DNA of 64,000 nucleotides from Amorphophallus konjac. Its lineage: Eukaryota; Streptophyta; Magnoliopsida; Alismatales; Araceae. The notes beneath the pieces are model-generated. The model saw only the letters and a program-made list of their open reading frames with translations, had not been told where the DNA came from and ran no database searches. Positions within the stretch are counted from its first letter, which is position 1. Each line of letters begins with the position of its first letter. Of the stretch, positions 22,414 through 33,295 are shown one piece after another. The stretch is taken from positions 227,897,643-227,961,642 of the forward strand of contig CM040128.1 in assembly GCA_022559845.1 (NCBI GenBank), in the 5' to 3' direction. The position numbers and the translations under genes were made by a program.

Positions 22414-23526
22414 ATGAGATGCTTAGACGATGATGAGGCTTGGAAGGTGGCCGAAGCAGCCCATTTTAGTGAGTGTGGAGGTCATGTTAATGGCCAGGCT
22501 TTAGCAAAGAAAATCCTTAGGCAGGGTTATTATTGGCCCACTCTAGAAGAAGATTGCTCGCTCTATGTCCGTAGATGTCTTAAATGCCAACTCCACGCTG
22601 ATAAGATCCATGCTCCAGCTTCGTCTCTTCATCGTCTCTCTGCTCCTTGGCCGTTCTCTATGTGGGCTTTTGACGTTGTCGGCCCGCTCGGTGATCCCAA
22701 TTCTCAGACTAAGCAAAAATCCTTCATCTTTACCGCCACTGAGTACTTCACCAAGTGGGCTGAGGCCAAAGCATATGTAGAGATTAAAGCTACCACGGTG
22801 TGCCGCTTCATCATGAGGAACATCATCTCGTAGTTCGGAGTGCCAAGCAGCATCGTCATCGACAACGGACCCCAGTTCATCTCTCAGGAACTCAAGGACC
22901 TATGTAAGAAGTTCAATAATGCATTGCATCATTCATCTCCATATTATCCACAAGGCAACGGTCAAGCCGAAGCTACTAATAAAACCCTTCTTAAGATCAT
23001 AAAGAAAACATGCGAATCTCACAAATTCTTTGATTGGCCAGAAAGATTAGTGGAAGCTCTATAGCCTTACCGCACCTCTGTCCGTACTCCTACGGGGCAA
23101 ACCCCCTATGCTCTCACTTACGGGATGGAGACGGTGCTCCCATATGAAATCGTGATCCCTTCCCTAAGGGTATAGCTCGATAAGAAACTTAATCTTGATG
23201 AATGTCGAGAGGCGTTGCTCGTTTAGTTGGAGCTCTTAGATGAAAAAAGAATGAATGCGGCCGATCACGTGTCCGTTTATCAAAAGAGAGTTTCGCGTTA
23301 TTTTCAAAAGAAGGTAATTGAGCGCAAATTTCAAAAAGGTGATACGGTTTTGAAATGCAAGTTCATTCGGTCTACATGTCTTAGGTCTAAATTACAACCT
23401 AACTTGGAAGGGCCGTTTGTCGTCAAAGAGGCTTATCCAGGGAATGCTTACCACTTAGTGAACGCAGAAGGCGAGGAGCTCGCTCACTCTTGGAATGGGT
23501 TGTATCTTAAGCGTTTCTTTCCTTAG
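22414..23526 (+). pseudogene. Tat-B integrase
   Basis: The HHCC region reads AHFSECGGHVNGQALAKKIL...CLKCQ. The DDE core has D in AFDVVGPLGDP, D in IVIDNGPQFIS and E in GNGQAEATNK, so all three catalytic acids remain. The C-terminal part ends with the usual GPFVVKEAYPGNAYHL and NGLYLKRFFP, after which a TAG closes the frame. Stops near 22831, 23062, 23174 and 23224 break the frame. The first three read as TAG where a CAG or TGG codon could have stood. Confidence 0.88.
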
Positions 23527-24279
23527 AGTCTAAGCCAGTGCCACCCCGGCAGCAAGGTGCCTTTTTCCCTTTCGCCATGAAAGAGAACCCCGAGCATGGC
23601 AATCACACACTATACGACGTCCCTGGTCGGGTTTTCCACTTTGTAGACACCGTTTCTCATTGGCCATGCTTGGGGGAAAGTCAAAGTCCCTGTCCGCTTA
23701 TCTCTTCGGCCGAATCCAATGGGAAGAGGTGAATAAGGGGGCGACGACCAATCTAAACACCCTAATGAGAGGAGGTCTCAAATAGGGGCAGTCCGTTATG
23801 ACCTGGCACCACAAGAAAAAGAAAAAAAAGCAATGAAAAGGGGCAATCATCACGACTTCCCATCTCAAAAGTCCATCAATCAAAAATCCAAAAGCTCCAA
23901 AGAAAAATAAAGAACTAGGCATGGCAAGAGTGGCAGTACAGTTTTCTCGCGGGACGTTATGAGTCCGGTCGTATGCGTACCTAGACTGGACAAAGGTTCG
24001 ATGACGGACACAAAGCCCCAGCGCAATAGACCGAGTCTCTGAATGGGTTGCTCAGAGAGGAACTCAATCCCTAAAAGCCCTATACCTGGCCTAAGCTTAT
24101 CCCCATATTCTATTTTCCTTTTTTAGGACTAGACAAGTACCCTAGATATGGCCTTGATAGAAGCACCATCACGCAGATTGAGCCTTGGCCAGGGGTTGTC
24201 ACTCCCATTTGCACGCCAACCACGGGGAATTCCTAATGAAATAGGGAGAGCCCGCGTTACTAGGGAGGCACTGGTTTTC
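23527..24279. other. Non-coding spacer after Tat-B integrase
   Basis: No recognised protein. Polypurine and polyA-rich stretches lie near 23810-23910. This starts the 8-kb region between pol and the 3' LTR that carries the antisense genes. Confidence 0.5.
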
Positions 24280-24580
24280 AAAAAAAATCCAAAAATAATG
24301 AATATTTAAAAAATCTAAAAACAACGAATATTTCAAAAATCTGAAAACAACAAATATTCCAAAAAAATCAAAAAACAACGAATATTCCAAAAAATCCAAA
24401 AAAATAACGAATATTCCAAAAAATCCAAAAAAATAACAAATATTTCAAAAATCCAAAAAGACAAGAATAATCCAAAAATCCAAAAACAACAATCCAAAAT
24501 AATGAATATTCCTAGAATCCAAAAACATCAGATATTTTCAAAATCTCACAAAAATCTGAATATTTGCAAAAACTCCAAAA
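24280..24580. repeat. A-rich minisatellite in Tat-B
   Basis: About ten imperfect tandem units of 26-35 bp of the type AACGAATATTCCAAAAAATCC, drifting in A-run length and in C/T at the fourth base of CGAATATTCC. No protein. The region between the unit array and 24790 is ordinary spacer. Confidence 0.8.
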
Positions 24581-24789
24581 ATACCATCATGTGCATGCAT
24601 TGCATTTTCCGCCTATTTAATAAAGGCTCCACCCCTTGACCAAATATCAAGAACTGGTCACTTTCTAACTTGCTTCAGGCAAGGGGTTGAGTCTTAGAAC
24701 ATATCTAACTTGGTTTTTGTCTAAGTGTGTGCAGAACGCAGGTCCAAAGCCCGAAGATTCAAACCCATAAACCCACATGTTCTGGCTCC

Positions 24790-25054
24790 CTAACAATCTA
24801 TTCTTGGACCGTCACACCTTTCTGACGGATGAAAGTTCGGCCGTCACCTTCTCCCGAAGGTCAAAACTCTGTAGTTCTCATCAAACTTTCTCTAACGCGT
24901 CTATATTAGACCGTTACATCCTTCTGGCGGCCTATCATTAGATCGTTATACTTTCCCGAGAGCAGTTAAACTCTCAGTTTCTCTCAGTCCTCCCTCCTGA
25001 CGGCTCATCGTGAGACCGTCAGAGTGTTGTGGCGGCCCTATATAGGACCGTTAC
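24790..25054. repeat. Three paired 26-bp dyad modules 3' of the DUF7745-like gene
   Basis: Units 24790-24815/24822-24847, 24892-24917/24924-24949 and 24997-25022/25029-25054, every unit 26 bp and every spacer 6 bp. The unit at 24997 has arms CTGACGGCTCA and TGAGACCGTCAG, so complementarity extends deep into the N14 centre. Confidence 0.87.
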
Positions 25055-25505
25055 ATGAACTAGAAACCCAGTTTTTCTGGCCAATTGGAACAAGTGCAAT
25101 CAATTCCATACCTTATCAACTTGAAGTCTTCATTCCATTCAACTAAAACATAATGAACATCAATTTGTTGATAATTTCAAGAACATCATAAGAAAGCTCA
25201 AACTGCATTCAATTTTCTATCCGCATGAGGCCGGATCTTGCGTAGTTCCTTCACATAGGCACAGCGTTCCTCGTCGTCTTATTCCACTTCTTCTTGCCAT
25301 GGGCGCACTTTGCTGATCTCCCACATGACAGAGCGCTCCGGACTGCTCTTTCATCCTCCTCGGTCCCCATCTTCCTAGCTTGAAGGGGATGGAAATGTGA
25401 TAGTGCAGGAACTATAGTCCGAGGTAGCCCGATCTAAAGATAACATCGGTGCGGGTTGTAGATCGCCATGGTAGTGTCCCCCACTAGCTGTAGATCTAGG
25501 CCTGG

Positions 25506-26649
25506 TCACCGAGGAACTCTAAGAATTGTGCTCCGAAGAACTCTTGGACGCATCATGAACTTGTCCATTGGCAAAGTGTTGAGGAAGAGGTGCCAATCGT
25601 CTCGTGTTTTCTTGTCCACTGTCCGACACTCAACCTGCGGAGAGAATCCAAAGGTGCCTCCTATGAAGAATAAAGGGTGGCTCCCAAAGATCCGGCTAGC
25701 TGAAGGTAAGTTCTCCTTGGGTAGAAATTTGATTCTCACTCCCATCCAACACTCAAGGAGCATCATAGAGCCGAATAGAGGTCCTCCTAAGCAAGCTGAG
25801 CTAAGCCCTTCATAGAGGTATGAAAGGACCACTTGAGAAATGGATAAACCCTGCCACAACCCACTAATGATGCTCAGGTTTTTGATGTCTAGAAGGTTGT
25901 CAGTGGTGGTGAAAAGGAAGACTCCGCACAAGCAAACCGAAGTAGCCTTGGCAATGGCTTCATATCTTTCCCACTTGTTCTTGCAATGAGAGACAATCCA
26001 TTGAGCCATGGGTATCAAATAAATGTGGCGTGGGTTGATCATAGTCCTAACATCCTTTGGATTGTGGATGAAATCACTTAGAATCAAGGAGGGGTCTATT
26101 GCTTCCACCGTATGACACACTAGGTCTTCATCTCCCACTTTAGTCTTAGCAAGGGATAGGTAGGTCTCTACCTCCTCTAATAGGACTGTACTTTCAAAGG
26201 AAGGGAAGAGGAAGGTGTGTGTTTGTGGGTGCCATAATTCTATGAGGGCTGAAATGCTTGCCCAATCTAAGGAGAATTTCTGGAAATTTTTGGCCAAAAC
26301 AACTAAGGGACGAAGCTGCCGTGCCCTTAAGATTGATAGGACCTCTAATGGAAGTTCTTTGATCATAGGAGCCACCCACTTTAGGTTGGAATAACACCTT
26401 GGGGTAGGAAAAGGCTAGTGAAAAGAGAAAAAGAAGAGGAAGAAGAGAGGAAGATCATAAGAAGAATGAAAAGTGCAAAAAATTAATGAACTTTTCAATG
26501 AATTGCAAACTTACCTCTCTTAGTGCACTTGAACTAAGATGCTTGGGGATGGAGGTCAATCGTTGCAGCTCCCCATGCTCCTTCTTGGTTGCTTTGGGCC
26601 CGGTGTAGACCCTCTCCTCCATGCCCATCACTCCAAAGCTCCTCTTCAT
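25506..26649 (-). CDS. DUF7745-like antisense accessory gene of Tat-B, two exons
   Basis: Exon 1 (26515-26649) starts at an ATG and ends at a perfect donor AGAGAG/GTAAGT. The exon 2 frame (about 26378-25506, 291 codons) is open and in phase if the acceptor is ...CCTAAAG near 26379. The protein has the WHPQTHTFLFPSFESTVLLEEVETYL signature, then MAQWIVSHCKNKWERYEAIAKAT and a C-terminal WMGVRIKFLP part, as I know from plant DUF7745 proteins that accompany retrotransposons. Their function is unknown. It is antisense to gag-pol, with a TATA box at 26729-26736 and dyads further upstream. In contrast to gag-pol it has no internal stop. Exon boundaries are predicted by eye. Confidence 0.7.
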
Positions 26650-26728
26650 GGTGTTCTTTGTTGTTTTGATGAAGTTCCAAGCCTTGTAGCAGAGAATTGC
26701 TATGAGCTACGATTTCTGGGCTTGTTCC

Positions 26729-26736
26729 TATTTATA
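26729..26736 (-). promoter_or_regulatory. TATA box of the DUF7745-like antisense gene
   Basis: The complement reads CCTTTATAAATAGGAAC, about 80 bp upstream of the ATG at 26649. Two dyad pairs lie 150-300 bp further upstream (26884-27031), the same order as in the LTR promoters. Confidence 0.7.
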
Positions 26737-26883
26737 AAGGTTTGATTTTGGTGTTAGAATGATAAGACTTTGATTAGAAAGTCTTATCCTCGGCCTAGGA
26801 GGGTTCTAGTGAGGATTAAGGCCTCTTTGCCTCGGGTTCGGGCTCTCACGGGAGAGTCCGTATTGGATTACACAGTTTTTTCT

Positions 26884-27031
26884 TTGACGATTCACCGTAG
26901 GATCGCCACAGCTCTCTGGCGCTCTACAATTGGGCCGTTACATCTCTTCGTCAGCTGCCCTCTCTTCGCTTTCTCTAACGGCTGCATAGTGACAGTCACA
27001 GTGCCCTGGCGATCCTAACTTAGGCCGTTAC
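26884..27031. promoter_or_regulatory. Two paired dyad modules upstream of the DUF7745-like gene
   Basis: Units 26884-26909/26916-26941 (26-6-26) and 26975-26999/27006-27031 (25-6-26). Arms are of the type CTGGCG...GGCCGTTAC. They sit just beyond the gene's TATA box on its upstream side. Confidence 0.82.
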
Positions 27032-27436
27032 ACAGTTTTCTGCAGATCTTCGTTAATCTCTTTCCTCTAATTTGGTCAAACCTGCAACACTCTCTCACTT
27101 CTGTCCTCCTGTCTGCATTCACATCCATTCCCAGCATTCATATCCATTCACAGGCATACACATTCATAAAACAAAACAAAACAACAAAAAAGATTTTCAT
27201 TTTACTATAAGGCTCATGTACAAGTGTGTGCATCAAAAGAAAAGAAGAGTACAAAGTCACTCGGCCGGTCTGTCTCCCGAGCCGTCGTTATCACCGGTGC
27301 CCTCGTGCCGCTTCGCTAGCGGCTCCATGACGCTGCTCTCCTCCCCCCACTGCCGCCTCCGGTCTGCCTCCTTGTTCCTCCGATGGCTGGAGGAGCCGGT
27401 GAAGTAGCCTCGGACTCCGCTGCTCAACGCAACACT
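27032..27436. other. Spacer between the two antisense genes of Tat-B
   Basis: The region beyond the 3' end of the PMD gene (stop near 27437). The part near 27110-27190 is CA/AT-rich. No gene recognised. Confidence 0.5.
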
Positions 27437-30351
27437 CTAGCTCTTGCTACTGGTCTCCGACTTCTTCCCCAGAAGTCGGAGGGCCTCCTTCATGCCCGTG
27501 ATCACACCCTTCATCTCTATGGTCTGCACTCAGAACTGATCCCGCTCACTCCTCAGGCGCACAACGTCAGCTCTAAGTCGCTCCATCTCCTCCTCATGTG
27601 CACGCCGGCGGGTCTCTCCTGCGCTCAGTCGGGCAACCTCTGCCCAAAGATGGGCAGCCTCCGCCGCCTTCGCTCGAGCACGCTCCGCCTCAGCCACGGC
27701 TGCGGTCAGCTCTCTCGCCTGCATTTGCATTTTATCATAGTCAATTAAGCATTTGCATAATCATAAGCATTTAAGTCTAAGAGAACTCTGTTGGTTTTGC
27801 TTACCCGCTCTGCGGGGGTAGCCTCGGCATCCTCGGCCCGAGCTACTACCCGAGAGAAATCCACATCTCTCCCTTGCCAGTCACCGGCAGGCTGTAAAGA
27901 GGAGGATGGAGCATCCGGTCCCGCTCTCTGGGCTCCCTCGACCCGCTGCATTTAGGAGTTCAAAGTCAGACAGTTTACATAAACATAAGCGTAAGCATTT
28001 AAGTCCAAGGTTTAGAAAACTCACCAATAGCTCCAAAGCTGTCCGGTACTCATCCCGCTGTTGGATGGTGGCGTGGAGAAGTCCCTCGAGCTCGACAATC
28101 CGTCCCTGTGGGTCTAGCTACATTTAGAAAACAAGTGTCAGTGCATATAGGAATTCAATTAAATTAGATAGACAAGAGTTTGAGTTTAGAATTTCATACC
28201 GGTCGTCGGGTGCCTCGGAACACCTGGTCGCCATACCACTAGGAGTAAGCCTTGAGGTAGGCCTCATCATTGTCAGCTCGCTCTGTCACTGCTCGGCCCT
28301 TCTTGTTCCAGTCATGTACGTACTTCACCTTCCAGGCGCACCAATCGATATCCCCGCCGATGCCCTTTGAAGACTTTCCAGGGCGCTCGTCATTTCTGCG
28401 AGGGAATGTTACCTCTGGTTGGTGAACTCCCCGCGTCCTCATGATCAGACGGTAATGCAGGGGCTCGATGACGTTGATACAATGAAGCCAAATATCACGC
28501 CCGCTGTACACTAGGGAAGCCTTGACCCACAGCTATCCCTTGTGGCCCTCGTCCCGAAACGGTGTCCATCGCACCTGAAAGAGGCAATTGAGTCCATGTC
28601 AGTATTTAGAAGCATTTAGAAGCATTTAGCAGCATTTAAAAATATTTAGGAGCGTATAGAAGAGTTTAAGTTCAAGAGCTTACCGATGCGTACGGGAACG
28701 AGTCTATGTCATCTTGCATGGCTCGGGTCAATCTGCTGACCGATCCCATGTCCCTCGCAATGACCCACCGCCTCGCGATGGCATGGGGATCCACCCAGGA
28801 TGCATCTATGTACCTTGCCTGATCCCTGGGAGGTAGAGGAAGCTCCAGATATGCATTTTAAAAGTCAAATGTCAGCATACAGCAGTCATACGCATATAGA
28901 AGCATTTTAAGTTTAGAATTTACCTGTAGGAAAGGTGAGAAGCCGCCCAGCATCGTCCGTCGGTCGGTCGTACTCAGAGACTGGAACAAGAAAGCAAGCA
29001 CCGCTGCTCCCCATGCATATCTGCCTACTCTGCTAAGGTCCTCCAGTAAAGGCAAGAGCCTGCAGCTGATCACGTCCGCTCTGGTCGGGAATAGAAGCTT
29101 CCCGAACAGCAAGATCAGGAAGCGTCTCAGAACTCTATCTTCCTCTGGTCCCGCCTCGGCTACTACTCTCAGGCGGACCTGCTCGATCACTCTGTTGAGG
29201 TGCTGCTCTGGAAGCTCACCAACTGCAATAGCTGCTCCTCGAAGCCCCAGGCTCTCCTGGAGTCTCGACCGTGATAACTGGGATGACGGATGCCCTAGTC
29301 TCACCAAATCTAGCCCCAGCAACTCCTGGGCTAGCTCCCGGTAGTCGCCGTAGGTCCAGCCTGTCACTGCCGCTCCGTGGACCCTCAAGCCCGTGATCCT
29401 GGCTATGTCTTCCAGTGTTGGGATCATATGACCCCATGGGAAGATGAACACCCGGCTGACTAGATCCCATCGCTCATGCAATGTGTACAGCAATGGTGTG
29501 TCCATCCTCGTAACCTCTATGCTGAGTACTTCTGCGAACCCCATGTCAGATAGTCTTTCTCTCTGGTAATTGGGCAGTGCCTGGTACACCACCCGAATCT
29601 GAAGCCATGAAATTATGGTTCTTCTTTTCCCCTACACACATAGATCATAGAGCAGTTATTGCATTTGCATTGCATTACCATAAACAAAAACAACAAAAAA
29701 TCAAATAACTGAAAACCAAAATTTTTTTACTTCTATCTCTGGTTTCTCTGACGCACACCTCTTGGTACGTCAGAGATATCTGACGTACCCAGGGTAGGGC
29801 GTCACGATCTGTAACGGTCACTAGAACGACCGTTACGTTCTTCCCAACTGGGCATTGTCTTCTTCGTCTCTCCAGTGTTTGGAATTGGCCTATATGGCCT
29901 ACAAGTGACCCCAACGGGTCCTTAAACTCGTTCCCACCCCCCTCAATCACACATGCAAGCATTGAAAACAAAATAAAAAATGGGTTTTAGGGTTCTAGCC
30001 TACCTCGGGGTCTTGGCCTCTCTTCTTCTTCTCCGGCGCTGCTTGGGCCTCTTCTACTATGTCGGTGGCTTCCTCAGCATCCCCAGCAGCATCAGGGGCT
30101 TCTCTGACTTCTTCAATGGCGGGAACTTCTTCCCCCTCGGTTTGAGCCGTTGTGGCCTCTTCCTCCTCCGCTGGTGGGTTCTGTGATGGTGGATCGGTCT
30201 CCTCCTGCTCAATCCGATGACGAAGGCATTTAATCACCTTCCGTTTGATCTTTTCCTTCGCCATCTCGGCGGTGGCTGCGGTGGTCGACGGCGAGGGTTG
30301 TTCGGTGTGATCGCCGGTGGGGTTTTGGGCGTCGTTTTGTGTGTTGGGCAT
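27437..30351 (-). pseudogene. Antisense gene of Tat-B: plant mobile domain plus coiled coil, 7 exons
   Basis: The exon model read by eye is 30351-30004, 29598-28924, 28842-28684, 28574-28200, 28117-28025, 27945-27805 and 27718-27437. All introns have GT-AG ends, and each exon is a whole number of codons (348, 675, 159, 375, 93, 141 and 282 nt), giving about 690 codons. Exon 1 starts at an ATG and is acidic and low in complexity. Exon 2 is the plant mobile domain (LHERWDLVSRVFIFPWGH, MIPTLEDIARITGLRVHG), the fold of MAIN-like and transposon-associated proteins. Exon 4 has VYSGRDIWLHCINVIEPLHY, and the last exons form an alanine/glutamate/arginine-rich coiled coil. Stops at 28533-28535 and 28239-28241 (TAG) and 27530-27532 (TGA) disable this copy. 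Its role is unknown, and a part in silencing or transposition is speculation. Confidence 0.78.
29748..29836. repeat. Three 26-bp dyads inside intron 1 of the PMD gene
   Basis: Units 29748-29773, 29780-29805 and 29811-29836 with spacers of 6 and 5 bp. The last, GTAACGGTC-N8-GACCGTTAC, is a 9-bp perfect inverted repeat. Confidence 0.85.
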
Positions 30352-30411
30352 TTGTGAATGAATGAGGGAGGGAGAGACCGATCGTTTTAGTTTTTTGAAA
30401 GCTCAGGAAAT

Positions 30412-30569
30412 GTAAGGGTCTATCGTGAGACCGTCGCAGCCTTCTAACGCATGGATACTAAATCGTCATATCATCTGGGTTTCTTCCTCGAAGGATGTGA
30501 ACCGACGGACTCTGACGGCCCAATATGGATCATTCAAGAGTATTCTAACGCCCTTTGTGAAACCGTTAC
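30412..30569. promoter_or_regulatory. Dyad modules just upstream of the PMD gene
   Basis: Units 30412-30437/30444-30469 (26-6-26), then 30512-30537 and 30545-30569 in a more decayed pair. The first ends 60 bp before the gene's ATG at 30351. No clear TATA box is visible there. Confidence 0.75.
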
Positions 30570-31549
30570 AGTCATAAAAACGTTTGGTTGAATTACAATG
30601 GTTTATCTACTGGAATTTCCTATCTTGTGTGGGCAGTGCATGCCTGATCTGATGATTCTTATGCAATTCACACTTATCAAATGGTTATGCCTCATTTCAT
30701 GCTTAAATGTTGATGGCTAACTTTCTTTTGTTGAGCACATCATGCTATCATGCTTCACCCACTCACCGGGCAGGTAAGTCAGGTACGGTATCCCGATCCC
30801 TATATCCCTTAATGCATTACTATATGTTATCTATGATATATTATCTCGAGAATCGGTTGGTCATTCATGTGTTCTAGGATCTGATGTTCCCCTATAACAA
30901 AAACGATGATGATCTAAGTCCACATGTTGAATCGTTGGATAGGCCGTTAGGTTGGAAAAGCTTGGGAACGATGGTTCTGTCTTGGACGCCGTGGTTGCAG
31001 ATGGTGTCCTGACCCTGGTTTCTCCGGTCTAGAAATACTATTCTCGAGTATTTTCTTATTTTATCTTTCTTGGCATTTGTTTTGATGATTTCTTTTTCCT
31101 TTAGCCCAGCATGCATCATACACATCTTTGAGCATTCATGAGCCTTCATCTGTCCAAGGTGTCTCAGTGATGGTGAGTAACTATGTCCATAATCTCGAAT
31201 AAGGAGAATTATTCCACTCTGAGTTGGAAGGTTTCATTCGATCTGTTCGCTCGATCTGGTTAGCTGAAGATTCCTATCTGGAATTTAGTTAATCGTCTCT
31301 TTCCTTTCCATTGCTCCGGCCGCTGGCCGTGTTTTCCTTTCCTTAGTTGTTAGTTCCTCCAGACATGTGTCATTTGGTTTGCCGTTCCCTGTGGTTAGTT
31401 CAAAGTTTTCTGGAAGATTCCTATAGCTTGTTGGTTGAGGGTGGGTGTCGTTTGCCTTAACGCCCGCTTTTCAGTCTGCTCCGCTTCATCTCCATGTTCC
31501 ATTTCACTTTCACTTCACCTCCGCTCGCTCCCCTGCAAAGAGGATGTTA
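30570..31549. other. Spacer between PMD gene and 3' LTR of Tat-B
   Basis: About 1 kb with no gene recognised and only short unconvincing frames. The end is pyrimidine-rich and leads to the polypurine tract. Confidence 0.5.
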
Positions 31550-31561
31550 AGGAGGGGCATA
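31550..31561 (+). other. Polypurine tract of Tat-B
   Basis: AAGGAGGGGCATA directly before TGTTGACACC. Expected plus-strand primer next to the 3' LTR. Confidence 0.75.
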
Positions 31562-33295
31562 TGTTGACACCCATTTTATGACCAATAAGTTGGGTCATCT
31601 CCTTATTCATTTTAAATGACGCTCCAAGTTGTTCACCCTTATTGGGCCATCTTAGTCAATTTGAGGTTTATTTCATGGGTCATTTCTCCTTGGTTGGGTC
31701 TGGTTTCTCATCTCTTTCCCGCTGAACAAAGCCTAGCAAACGTTCATTTTTATTTTGCACTCCCTTGTCTCTAACGGTCCATTCCTAGAGCGTCTCAGTG
31801 TTCTAACGCCCCTATCTTTGACCGTTACATCATCTCAGAGTCCTAAAGCCCATGGCTTCTTCCAAAGCTTATCTCTTATCTGATCCATTAGGTGTGACGG
31901 CTTATCGTGCGAACGTTACAATATTCTGACGCACCTACTTATGATCGTTACATTCTGCAGAGTCCTATTCTACAACCTTCTTCATCCCTTGATCTTATCT
32001 TTTAGTGGATAAGGTTGTGTAACGGTCCACTCTTGAGGCGTTACATCACTGTGGTGGTTTATTGTTCAGCCGTTACATCAAACAGAGAGTTCTAGTAGAA
32101 CTGCTCTTTCTCTGCTACTCCGTGGCCGGATTAAGAGTTTATTTCCTCGATTTCTCCCTCAAGTCTGATCTTTAGAACCTTCTGTTTATTTCTATGGACT
32201 CTTGGGAGTGTTATCTTCAAGAGTTTGCTAAGAAACATCCTACTTTTTAGTTGAATTCTCTCTTACTCGACCAGAGAGTTTGAGGGTCTATAAATAGAAC
32301 CCTTGACTTCGTGGCTTGAGGAGGAGACATCTGGAGTTCGCGTCGAAGTGCTGCTGCATCCTGGAGCTAGAACCAACCAAGGAGAGCTGCTTCCCACGTC
32401 CATCTTCTTTCAAAGTCCAGGGAGTATTGGTTCCAAGGGTCTAGTTCAGTCAAGTTCTTTTCTTAGTCTCTTTTTCCCTCCTCCAAGCATCATAACATCT
32501 CCCTTCTTCTTCCTTCACGTTCTTGCATCTTCTGCATTCATCTAAACATCTCTCCCATCTTTTAAACGCCCCAGAGGGGTTAAAAAAACCAACATCCCCG
32601 GTATTTCCCTCTCCTTTTGCATGCTTTTGAGTTCTTTTGATTTATTGATACTACTCTTGCTCAAGGGCAAATCTGGGTTGTTTTCTTTGTGTTCTACACT
32701 TTTTTGCAGGTTTATAGAGTCCACAGCACGAGGCCCAAGCTTTCTGGCCGGCTAGAAAGCGTGGAGATCAAAGATTCCCAAGTTCCTTTTTTGTAATTCT
32801 CTGACGGTCTATCAAAGGCGCGTTAGGGTCTGTACCGGCTTATCGTAAGGCCGTCACACTTCTGTGGCACACTGATCCTCTGTCGTTACATTTGATAGAG
32901 TTGCAGTTCTTTCTCTCTCCCGTGGGCGGGTGTTGCATCCTCCTATTCTAAGATATTTCTCAGATCTTTGGCTTGTTTTTACCTTAGTGGCGATCACATC
33001 TTTCCTTAGTTTGGGTAGTAGCTCTCTCCTTCCTCATATCTCTTCCTTATTTGCTTGTTCCACCTATATGGTGTGTTTTCTTTTATTCCCTTGCCCCATG
33101 CCCTGGCGTGTGTTTTTTTCTTCATTTGCTTATTCTACTCCTAATAGAGATAGCATGCCTATGCTAGAGTTCATGCTGATTGCGTAGGTTCATGTTGCAC
33201 ATGTTCATAGGTTGAGTGATTTCATTGCTTGTTCATATTTCCATCATTGTTGACATCATATTCATCTTGCAAAAAGGGACACATAACAATCAACA
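31562..33295 (+). repeat. 3' LTR of Tat-B
   Basis: 1734 bp, pairs with 2321-4057. Dyad modules at 31771-31828, 31894-31951, 32019-32076 and a triple at 32801-32889. TATA box at 32289-32296. Followed by the target duplication ACGAC at 33296-33300. Confidence 0.93.

Larger units (their letters stand above)
2321..33295 (+). mobile_element. Tat-B: Tat-lineage Ty3/gypsy element with antisense genes
   Basis: Two LTRs (2321-4057 and 31562-33295) both begin TGTTGACAC and end CAATCAACA. The 5-bp duplication ACGAC flanks the element at 2316-2320 and 33296-33300. After removal of the 10.9-kb Tekay insertion, Tat-B itself is about 20 kb. Internal order on the plus strand is leader, gag, protease, G-patch, RT, RNase H, integrase, then about 8 kb with two genes on the opposite strand, a polypurine tract (about 31550-31561) and the 3' LTR. 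Long size, the non-canonical zinc-knuckle gag and antisense ORFs between pol and the 3' LTR are typical of the Tat lineage of plants. The sense genes contain many stops, so the copy is not autonomous. The LTRs differ by roughly 5 percent where I compared them, so it is older than its Tekay insertion. Confidence 0.92.

Noticed and set aside
24790..25054. Regular spacing of dyads as a CRISPR array
   Set aside because: The repeats are imperfect inverted repeats with variable centres, spacers are only 6 bp, and the genome is a plant. No cas gene.
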